A stretch of 19,444 nucleotides of DNA, from the NCBI GenBank assembly GCA_002389265.1, contig DGOD01000305.1:4432-23875 (forward strand), given 5' to 3'. Below are positions 13,042 to 19,444 of the stretch, piece by piece. This DNA is from Gammaproteobacteria bacterium UBA4475 (GTDB lineage: Bacteria; Pseudomonadota; Gammaproteobacteria; Pseudomonadales; Azotimanducaceae). A program made the translations under genes and the position numbers. Below the pieces are notes generated by a model. The model did no database searches, was not told the DNA's origin, and saw only the letters and a program-made list of their open reading frames with translations. How positions within the stretch are numbered: the stretch's first letter is position 1; each line of letters opens with the position of its first letter.

Positions 13042-14607
13042 TCAGGCAAAGGCAGTAGGTTTCGGCGACAGGTCATTAGTCTCCATCAGGGTGCGCATAA
13101 GTCTCTCAGTCATCTGCGCCTGCAGCACCTTATCATCCACCCGATTATGCATTTCGTTTGGATCCTCTCGTAGATCAAACAACTCAATACCGTCATAACC
13201 CTGGTAGACAGTTAATCGCGTGTCCTCAGTAATCACGGTGCGCATACGCAGCGGCGTACCCACCTGCAGTATGTCGTTTAACTGATCCTCTTCAATAAAG
13301 ATTTCATCCCTGATTGTCGCGGTACTGTCGGTCAACAGTGGTGTTGCATCAATGCCCTGCATACCATAAACAGCAGACAACCCAGCTTGTGCCAGCAACG
13401 TCGGACCCAGATCCAAAGAAGATACCAGGCCGCCAGTGCTGCCAGGCTGGTTACCTGGCACATGTACTAACAATGGCACCCGGGTGCACCCCGCATAATG
13501 CATGCCGCCTTTGAGCATAACGCCATGGTCGCCGAACATATCGCCATGATCACTGGTAAATACGACAATAGTATTTTCACTTAAACCAAGACTCTCTAGC
13601 TGACCGACAATAGCGCCAATGCTGTCATCGATCATGGAAATCATGCCATATTCTTTGGCCCCCATCTCGCGGAGTTCGCTCTCCGTCGGCGCAAACATAT
13701 TGACCCCACGGCGTAACCCGCTCGGGCCCTGCTTAATAGCCTTTTGATAGTGGGGCGCAGAATGTGTATGCGTATCTCGATAAGTGTCGGGCAGGCTGAA
13801 ATCAGCCGGTGAATACATATCGAAGTACTTACCCGGCGGGGTAAATGGATGGTGCGGGTCAGGGTATGACACGACCGCCAAAAAAGGTGTGTCAGGCTGC
13901 TTGGCCCGAGTCTGTAAAAAACTTGAGGCCACCTCCGTAATATAATGCGTGGGATAGAGTTCCACCGGCGTGCGGGTGCGCCGAGTCATGTGCGAGGGAG
14001 AGTCATAGGGCCAGGCCCCCGTTTCGCCCTGGATCGTGGTCGGATCAACACCCTGATCCAGCAGCCATTGATAATAATGCCCACCACACTGGTCAGAATG
14101 GGCGACGACCAAATCAACTTCCGTGAAGCCATAGTAGTCCAGCGGCATCTGCACCCGCTCTTGCTTATGCCGCGCTAGATTCTCATAATCATCCCATCCT
14201 GGCGGGTAATGAGAAAAATTGATCGCATCTCCCGGCGCCATCTGGTCAGTCTGGCGTTTCGCCACTGAGGCCATCACATTCATATTTTGCAGATGACATT
14301 TACCTAGATGGGCGGTGTGGTAACCGGCGTTCTTAAAGATCCGGGGAAAGGTTTCGACCCGCCAGTCCAGCGCAATGCCGTTATAGCGCGTACCGTGTAA
14401 TGAGGGCATTCGGCTGGTGAAGATCGACGAACGGTTAGGCATGCAGATGGGATTGGCGACATGCGCTTGATCAAACCGCATGGACTTCTTTGCCAGAGCA
14501 TCGAGATGCGGCGTCTGCACAACCCGGTTACCACCGAAACCCGTATGATCGGGGCGGTGCTGGTCTGTCATAATAATTAGAATATTGGGTTGCGGCATCG
14601 GGCTCAT
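13042..14607 (-). CDS. Sulfatase (FGly-dependent, arylsulfatase/choline-sulfatase-like)
   Basis: The 521-residue protein is a type I sulfatase of the alkaline phosphatase superfamily. The maturation motif is CMPNRSSIFTSR, with Cys55 to be converted to formylglycine and Arg59 in the C-x-P-x-R core. N-terminal PNILIIMTDQHRPDH supplies a metal-binding Asp14, here followed by Gln as in choline sulfatase and phosphonate monoester hydrolase relatives. HLGKCHLQ (near 105) carries another active-site Lys and His. FTSDHGDMFGDHG (near 355) supplies the Asp-His metal pair. FDLREDPNEMHN near the end is a common sulfatase tail. It would hydrolyse a sulfate ester. I see no signal peptide, so it is probably cytoplasmic. 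The start may be 14607 or the ATG three codons later. It lies directly upstream of an SDR gene. No FGly-generating enzyme is in the window. Confidence 0.95.
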   Translation of the reverse strand: MSPMPQPNILIIMTDQHRPDHTGFGGNRVVQTPHLDALAKKSMRFDQAHVANPICMPNRSSIFTSRMPSLHGTRYNGIALDWRVETFPRIFKNAGYHTAHLGKCHLQNMNVMASVAKRQTDQMAPGDAINFSHYPPGWDDYENLARHKQERVQMPLDYYGFTEVDLVVAHSDQCGGHYYQWLLDQGVDPTTIQGETGAWPYDSPSHMTRRTRTPVELYPTHYITEVASSFLQTRAKQPDTPFLAVVSYPDPHHPFTPPGKYFDMYSPADFSLPDTYRDTHTHSAPHYQKAIKQGPSGLRRGVNMFAPTESELREMGAKEYGMISMIDDSIGAIVGQLESLGLSENTIVVFTSDHGDMFGDHGVMLKGGMHYAGCTRVPLLVHVPGNQPGSTGGLVSSLDLGPTLLAQAGLSAVYGMQGIDATPLLTDSTATIRDEIFIEEDQLNDILQVGTPLRMRTVITEDTRLTVYQGYDGIELFDLREDPNEMHNRVDDKVLQAQMTERLMRTLMETNDLSPKPTAFA

Positions 14608-14809
14608 AGGCGGTATCCACTGGCGTTCATTGACTGACAGGTTAAGTCGCCGATCCAGAGTAAAAACTTTTCATTAACGGGACAAGACTTTATTCGGCCG
14701 GAATGAGCATATCGCCAACAGATGGCATGAAAAACGCTGAAAACTGGGCCAAGCAGTGTCCTAAATTCACCCTTCCTATCGCGACCTTACCGATTTAAAC
14801 TCAGCCCCA

Positions 14810-14834
14810 GATAGGACGTATCAGGGTTCCTATC
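14810..14834 (+). promoter_or_regulatory. Small inverted repeat just 5' of the phosphatase ribosome site
   Basis: GATAGGA (14810-14816) and TCCTATC (14828-14834) are exact 7-bp inverted repeats with an 11-base loop. They end at the base before the AGGAGG ribosome binding site (14835-14840). A third CCTATC lies at 14775-14780. This could be an RNA hairpin affecting translation or an operator half-site pair; chance is also possible. The rest of the 238-bp divergent region holds a near-palindrome, ATTCGGCCGGAAT, at 14692-14704 and nothing else I can support. Confidence 0.3.
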
Positions 14835-14845
14835 AGGAGGGTTAG

Positions 14846-16711
14846 TTGGAAAGCGCAACACTACCGCCAGATGAGAAAACGCGATTGCTGGCGCTCCAAG
14901 AATTCGACATCCTCGATACGCTGCCCGAGCAGGCGTACGACGATATCACCAATATCGCGTCCCACATTTGCGGCACGCCCGTCGCCCTAATGAGTCTGGT
15001 GGACGAGTCTCGGCAATGGTTTAAATCCCGAGTTGGCCTAGACGCCACCGAGACACCCAGAGACCTGGCCTTTTGCGCCCACGCCATCCTCAACCCAAAC
15101 GAGTTGCTGGTGGTGGAGGATGCGACCTTAGATCAACGTTTCGCCGACAATCCCCTCGTGCTTTCTGACCCGAAAGTACGGTTCTATGCTGGCGCGCCAC
15201 TCGTTACCAGTGACGGGCATGCTTTGGGCACCTTATGTGTCATTGACAAAACCCCGCGCAAGCTCACAGATGCGCAAGCGGAGGCGTTACGGGCCTTGTC
15301 CCGTCAGGTTATTGCCCAACTGGAACTGCGACTGACGATCAAAAAACTGGAGTCCAGCGGCCTGGAATTACAAAGCTCCCACGATTCCCTGGAAGCTTCC
15401 CGCAACCAACTGGCAGATCTGTGCGATACCTTGGAAGGCCAAGCTGACATTATCGAGCGCGATCTACATCGAGCTGAAATCATTCAGCACTCATTGTTAC
15501 CCGAAGTCCCGCCCCGAATGCGGGATTACCATCTGCAGGCACTCTATCGATGTGGACATATTGTTGGTGGCGATCTATACGACGTTAAGCTTGTGGGCGA
15601 ACATCATTTGGCACTGGTCATCGCTGACGCGGCAGGTCACGGTGTCAGTGCCGCCATGTTAGCGGTTATGTTCAAGCATCGATTGCACCTGCAAGATGAA
15701 GTGACCCTTGAGCCTTATTCACCGGGAGAGGCCCTGCGCCGCATGAATAATGCGCTGCACGGCGATCTCAGCGTTCCAGGCACCTTTGTCACAGCTGCAG
15801 TGTGCCTGCTCAATCTAACCACCAGCGAACTCGTCTTTGCTTCTGCCGGACACACACCCGCACTATTGCTGCGCGCCGGTGATGGCATGGAAGTTTTGCC
15901 TGCCACGGGACCCGCGCTTGGATTATTTGAAACCGCCGTATTCGATGAATGCCGCCGAGTGATTCTGCCGGGCGACCAAGTTCTGATGATGACTGACGGA
16001 GTCTTTGATCTGGGTGGAGACCAGCCGCCAACGCCAGAAGAGCTGGATCGAACTTTGCGGGCACACCGGGGTAATGATGACGCCTTGCGCCTGACATTTT
16101 TTGACATCGCCAAGGGTATCGAACGTCAGGAACGCGATGATACGACCCTGTTGCTGCTGGAAGCGGGGCCGGGCAAGAGTCGTTTCATTGAGATTGGCGA
16201 GTCCGATGCCATCAAAAAAATCGAGTCCGAAAAACCTGCGGTCATCACTCAAACTGAGATCGATTCAGAAACCCTTATTTGCCTCTCCGGACGTATCACT
16301 TGGGTCCTGGGCGAGGCGCTGCTGGCCGCCGCCATAGAGGCCATAGACGCTCGAAGGTCGCTCCTGATCGACTTGGGTGACTGTGAGTATCTCGACAGCA
16401 CCCTGCTGGGCACCCTACATGAAGTGATCATTCGATTTGATACCGCCGGTTTACAAGCCTCCATACAACGCGCCTCGAGAAGTCTTGTCAGTGCCTTTCA
16501 AGAAGTGAGTATGGAAGCCGTGCTGGACCATCTAGCCCGCAACGTCAAACCCATTCCAGCAGATCGCAAGCCCCTTGCCATTCCCGCAACCGATATTCGC
16601 ACTAGTCAGCAGCGCCTGCTCAAGGCTCATGAGATGCTGGCATCCTTGAGCGAGGTGAATCGACAAAAATTTGCTGACGTCATCGACGCCATCAAACAAG
16701 ACAAGGTCTAA
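14846..16711 (+). CDS. GAF-PP2C (SpoIIE/RsbU-type)-STAS fusion regulatory phosphatase
   Basis: The 621-residue protein has three recognisable parts. An N-terminal GAF sensor domain (about 20-160) has the usual ETPRDLAFCAHAIL, RFYAGAPL and LGTLCVID motifs. A coiled-coil-like linker (about 160-205) leads to a SpoIIE-type PP2C phosphatase (about 206-440) with GGDLYD (231-236), DAAGHG (251-256), TDG (383-385) and DDTT (431-434) as metal-binding acidic motifs. A C-terminal STAS domain (about 465-575) has DLGDCEYLDSTLLG, with Ser518 at the site phosphorylated in anti-sigma antagonists. A helical tail follows. In partner-switching systems, the phosphatase activates a STAS antagonist that frees a factor from a RsbW-like kinase. 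Here phosphatase and antagonist share one chain. No membrane segment is seen. The start is TTG with a strong AGGAGG five bases upstream. No kinase gene is nearby. Confidence 0.92.
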   Translation: MESATLPPDEKTRLLALQEFDILDTLPEQAYDDITNIASHICGTPVALMSLVDESRQWFKSRVGLDATETPRDLAFCAHAILNPNELLVVEDATLDQRFADNPLVLSDPKVRFYAGAPLVTSDGHALGTLCVIDKTPRKLTDAQAEALRALSRQVIAQLELRLTIKKLESSGLELQSSHDSLEASRNQLADLCDTLEGQADIIERDLHRAEIIQHSLLPEVPPRMRDYHLQALYRCGHIVGGDLYDVKLVGEHHLALVIADAAGHGVSAAMLAVMFKHRLHLQDEVTLEPYSPGEALRRMNNALHGDLSVPGTFVTAAVCLLNLTTSELVFASAGHTPALLLRAGDGMEVLPATGPALGLFETAVFDECRRVILPGDQVLMMTDGVFDLGGDQPPTPEELDRTLRAHRGNDDALRLTFFDIAKGIERQERDDTTLLLLEAGPGKSRFIEIGESDAIKKIESEKPAVITQTEIDSETLICLSGRITWVLGEALLAAAIEAIDARRSLLIDLGDCEYLDSTLLGTLHEVIIRFDTAGLQASIQRASRSLVSAFQEVSMEAVLDHLARNVKPIPADRKPLAIPATDIRTSQQRLLKAHEMLASLSEVNRQKFADVIDAIKQDKV

Positions 16712-16795
16712 TGTGCGCTCCAAGGATTGAACCTTCACCTACTGGCTGCAGTTTGCTAAGTTAACACCACTTCCTCTTATTCTGGATACCTCAAC

Positions 16796-18205
16796 ATGGC
16801 GAGCCCACTCCCTAAACATCCGAACTTACAAGGCGCTTACCAACCCATTCAGTTTGAATGTGACGCACCGGATCTGGTGATCAAGGGCGAGTTGCCTGCA
16901 GACTTGTACGGCACTTTTTATCGCAATGGCCCCAACCCACAATACGCGCCCAGGGGCGACTATCACTGGTTTGCAGGTGACGGCATGATTCACGCTTTTC
17001 ACATTGAGAATGGCCGGGTAGCCTACAAGAACCGCTGGGTCAAAACCACCAAGTGGGAGCTGGAGCATGCTGCCGGTCGCGGTCTGTTCAGCGGCATGAA
17101 TCCTCTGGACACAGATGAGTCAGTGCAGGGTTTGGCCACCAACGGCCTGGCGAACACCAACATCGTCTGGCACGGCGGTAAACTCCTGGCGCTAGAAGAG
17201 GCTCATGCGCCTTTTGAGCTGGATCCCACCAGCCTCGAATCTAAGGGCCCTTGGACCTTTGGTAACACACTGGTCGGGCCTATGACGGCACACCCGAAGA
17301 TGGATCCTGAAACCGGTGAAATGATTTTCTTCGGCTACAGTGTCGACGGCATGCTATCTAACAAGATGTCCTATCACGTGGTGAACCGGCATGGTGAACT
17401 CACTACTTCAGCATTTTTCGATGCGCCCTATGGCGCCATGGTGCATGACTTTATTGTCACCCGCGACTTCGTATTATTTCCCATCATGCCGCTCACGGCG
17501 TCGCTGGATCGCGCCATGCAGGGTAAACCACCCTTTGCCTGGGAGCCTGACAAGCAGAATATGATCGGCATTATGCCCCGTAGTGGCAGCGTCGAGGATA
17601 TACGCTGGTTTGAAGGTGATCCGTCCTATGTATTCCACCCGATGAATGCTTTCAATGTGGGCAACAAGATTACCTGTGACGTATCTCAGTATGGCGCAGC
17701 ACCCCTATTTCCCAATGCTGACGGCTCAAAATCTGACCCTGCCAAAGCGCTGGCAAAACTCACTCGCTGGCACTTTGACCTGGATCAGCCGACCAACAGC
17801 TACAAGGTCGAGCAACTGGACGATGTCGCCTGTGAGTTTGGGCGGCTGGATGAACGCCACAGCGGCCTTGCGTACCGCTATGGCTACATGTTGTGTGCCG
17901 GCGCCAGCGCCAGCAAACCTTCATCATTGAATGCTATCGCACGAGTCGACCATCACACCGGGCAACGCCAAACACTCGATCTTGGTGCGCACATGACCCC
18001 ATCGGAAGCGGTCTTCGTGCCTCGCGCTGACGACGCACCGGAAGGCACTGGATATTTATTGGCGAACGTTTATGACGCCACCATCGACAAGAGTCATCTT
18101 ATCGTTCTGGATGCCGAGAATGTTGCAGCCGGCCCACTCGCGACCGCCTATCTCGATCACCGGATGCCCTTAGGTTTTCACGGTAACTGGCGGCCGGGAC
18201 AGTGA
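16796..18205 (+). CDS. Carotenoid cleavage oxygenase (RPE65/lignostilbene dioxygenase family)
   Basis: The 469-residue protein is a carotenoid oxygenase, a seven-bladed propeller with a non-haem iron held by four histidines. All four are visible: His166 (MTAHPKMD), His217 (MVHDFIVT), His281 (YVFHPMNAF) and His462 (GFHGNW, near the C-terminus). The N-terminal DLYGTFYRNGPNPQYAP and YHWFAGDGMIHAF are family signatures, and the length is typical. These enzymes cleave a carbon-carbon double bond with oxygen in carotenoids, apocarotenoids or stilbenes such as lignostilbene. Motifs alone do not separate these, and no carotenoid synthesis gene is in the window. No signal peptide is present. The ATG at 16796 has only a weak ribosome site, 84 bases after the phosphatase gene. 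A strong hairpin follows its stop. Confidence 0.94.
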   Translation: MASPLPKHPNLQGAYQPIQFECDAPDLVIKGELPADLYGTFYRNGPNPQYAPRGDYHWFAGDGMIHAFHIENGRVAYKNRWVKTTKWELEHAAGRGLFSGMNPLDTDESVQGLATNGLANTNIVWHGGKLLALEEAHAPFELDPTSLESKGPWTFGNTLVGPMTAHPKMDPETGEMIFFGYSVDGMLSNKMSYHVVNRHGELTTSAFFDAPYGAMVHDFIVTRDFVLFPIMPLTASLDRAMQGKPPFAWEPDKQNMIGIMPRSGSVEDIRWFEGDPSYVFHPMNAFNVGNKITCDVSQYGAAPLFPNADGSKSDPAKALAKLTRWHFDLDQPTNSYKVEQLDDVACEFGRLDERHSGLAYRYGYMLCAGASASKPSSLNAIARVDHHTGQRQTLDLGAHMTPSEAVFVPRADDAPEGTGYLLANVYDATIDKSHLIVLDAENVAAGPLATAYLDHRMPLGFHGNWRPGQ

Positions 18206-18209
18206 TGCC

Positions 18210-18240
18210 TGGCGATGAATCAGCTACTGATTCATTGCCA
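18210..18240. terminator. Hairpin between convergent carotenoid oxygenase and CoA ligase genes
   Basis: TGGCGATGAATCA (18210-18222) pairs with TGATTCATTGCCA (18228-18240) along 13 positions, with a single G-U pair and a 5-base loop that can close by one more G-C pair. It starts four bases after the carotenoid oxygenase stop and lies 36 bases from the end of the convergent CoA ligase gene. It may serve both as transcript end. No T-run follows on either strand, so Rho or RNA protection may be involved. Confidence 0.6.
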
Positions 18241-18276
18241 CCACCGGGGTAGCGTTACTATCTTGCTTGGCCCTTG

Positions 18277-19444
18277 CTAAGACGATTTGATCGGTTGCAA
18301 CCGGGCACGCAACTCGTTCTTGGCAACTTTTTCAAGGGTCGAGCGTGGTAGTGAACTCACTATATGGACGTCTCGCACCACTTTGAAATCCGCCAGATTG
18401 ACCATGCAGTGGCCGATGATATCCTGAGTTAAATCCTCCGCCGACAGGCCCAAGCCCTTGGCACTCGGAATAACAAACACCACGGGCACCTCATCCAACA
18501 TATCATGCTTCTGCGCGACCACCGCGCACTCTTCCACCAAGCCGGTTTGCATGATGACACTTTCGATCTCAGAGGCCGCCACATTTTCGGCGCCCACTTT
18601 GAGCATATCCTTCTCACGGTCACTAAAAAACAGCCAGCCATCAGCATCGCTGCGCACTATATCACCAGTGTTAAACCAGCCATCGGCGTCAAAGGCAACT
18701 TCGGTGGCCTGGTCGTTGCGATAGTATTCCTTAAACAACGAAACCCCAGGAACTCCTCGGATAAACAGTAGCCCTTTTTCCTCTGCAGCCACCACCTGAC
18801 CCGCGGCATTACGGATCTGTATTTCATACTCAGGGGCAGCACGACCAAGACTGCCGTGGGGACCGGGATGATCGACATCGGTGACAATGCCGTGAGTCAA
18901 CGTTTCAGTCATGCCCCACCAGCCAATAGTATCAACGCCAAAGTGCTGTCCGACTGCCGGCAGGTTCGCAGGGCCGCCCCAGAATCGCATCTGATGTTGC
19001 GGCACGGCCTGAGACATCAACGCTTTGAACGCAAAGGGAATCATCGACACCCAGGTGACTTGATGTTTCAAGCACAGGGGCCAAAATCGCGAGGCCGAGA
19101 ACTTGGGCTGCAGGACTATCGTGCCACCGGACCAGTGGGTAGCAAGCATGGAATAGCCTTGCGCATTGGTATGAAACAACGGCATATACACCAACGTGAT
19201 ATCGTCACGACGCAACCGCATATGGATGGCAGACACTTTCCCTGCCCACAGACCATTCGCATGAGTCCAGAGCACCGCCTTGGGCCGCGAAGTGGTCCCC
19301 GATGTAAACTGAACACTGAGGTTTCTGCTAGACAAGCGTTCCAGTCCTGGCAGAGCCTCGTCCATCAACATGTCAGCGTAATGCAGGCCTTGAATATCCT
19401 CGCAAACATCACCGTACTGCGGGTCAATCTCACCGGCATCATGA
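18277..19444 (-). CDS. Acyl-CoA synthetase (AMP-binding, class I adenylate-forming), 5'-truncated
   Basis: The minus-strand frame is open to the window end, so the N-terminus is missing; an ATG at 19371 lies inside the domain and is not the start. About 388 codons are visible. The ATP/AMP signature is FTSGTTSRPKAVLWTHANG. Further motifs are WWGMTETLTHG, the substrate and adenine-binding segment, and GWFNTGDIVRSDADGWLFFSDREKDMLKVGAENV, the hinge region (read in sections). The C-terminal STLEKVAKNELR holds the catalytic lysine. The enzyme would activate a fatty, aryl or terpenoid acid with ATP to its CoA thioester in the cytoplasm. It differs from the PaaK-like enzyme at 2219-3544, belonging to the long- or medium-chain acyl-CoA synthetase type. 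It converges on the carotenoid oxygenase gene, separated by a hairpin. Substrate and operon partners lie outside the window or are unknown. Confidence 0.93.
   Translation of the reverse strand, partial: HDAGEIDPQYGDVCEDIQGLHYADMLMDEALPGLERLSSRNLSVQFTSGTTSRPKAVLWTHANGLWAGKVSAIHMRLRRDDITLVYMPLFHTNAQGYSMLATHWSGGTIVLQPKFSASRFWPLCLKHQVTWVSMIPFAFKALMSQAVPQHQMRFWGGPANLPAVGQHFGVDTIGWWGMTETLTHGIVTDVDHPGPHGSLGRAAPEYEIQIRNAAGQVVAAEEKGLLFIRGVPGVSLFKEYYRNDQATEVAFDADGWFNTGDIVRSDADGWLFFSDREKDMLKVGAENVAASEIESVIMQTGLVEECAVVAQKHDMLDEVPVVFVIPSAKGLGLSAEDLTQDIIGHCMVNLADFKVVRDVHIVSSLPRSTLEKVAKNELRARLQPIKSS

Noticed and set aside
16711..16796. Minus-strand GGTTCAATCC resembling a tRNA T-loop in the gap after the phosphatase gene
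   Set aside because: The stem does not extend to five pairs, there is no matching acceptor stem or anticodon arm, and no CCA end.
1..19444. CRISPR arrays, insertion sequences, integrase genes, attachment sites, rRNA or tRNA genes
   Set aside because: I saw no regularly spaced repeats, transposase or integrase motifs, or RNA-gene signatures on reading both strands.

Overview
The window looks like chromosomal DNA from a Gram-negative, probably marine, gammaproteobacterium. This is inferred from a long TonB-dependent receptor, a DUF2956-type small protein (a family I know mainly from Gammaproteobacteria), intermediate base composition, and a gene mix (sulfatase, carotenoid oxygenase, PaaK-like and fatty-acyl-type CoA ligases, VOC dioxygenase) typical of marine degraders of aromatic or terpenoid compounds. 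I see no rRNA, tRNA, CRISPR array, insertion sequence or prophage gene. Both ends cut through genes, and no gene-free stretch exceeds 300 bases.

Left edge (1-1005): the C-terminal part of a secreted-type thermonuclease with an Excalibur domain, then a short single-stranded DNA-binding protein without the usual acidic tail. A perfect 16-bp inverted repeat separates it from the convergent operon that follows.

Core (1006-8688): a tightly packed minus-strand run reads TonB-dependent receptor, VOC (extradiol-dioxygenase-like) protein, WrbA-like flavodoxin-fold protein, PaaK-like CoA ligase, and a stand-alone zinc methionine-synthase-like protein. Divergent from it is a citryl-CoA-lyase-type citrate synthase homologue, followed by a convergent IclR regulator. 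The short divergent intergenic region carries two 13-bp TTCG-N5-CGAA palindromes, which are good candidates for the IclR operator. Together these genes look like an inducible uptake and catabolism locus for an aromatic or similar carboxylic compound: receptor, ring-cleavage-type enzyme, CoA activation, lyase. The substrate is unknown, and the methionine-synthase-like member is the least expected part.

Middle (8959-12136): a Sulfotransfer_4-type protein, an orphan 86-residue protein, and a plus-strand group made of a DUF2956 membrane protein, a TlpA-like exported thioredoxin and an exported beta-propeller-like protein with a CxCC motif. The last two may act together in the periplasm.

Right part (12173-19444): an FGly-type sulfatase and an SDR dehydrogenase form a minus-strand pair. 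A GAF-PP2C-STAS regulatory phosphatase follows, then a carotenoid cleavage oxygenase with all four iron-binding histidines, which ends at a strong hairpin facing a convergent acyl-CoA synthetase truncated by the window edge.

All functional names rest on reading motifs and recalled family features. No database search was run.
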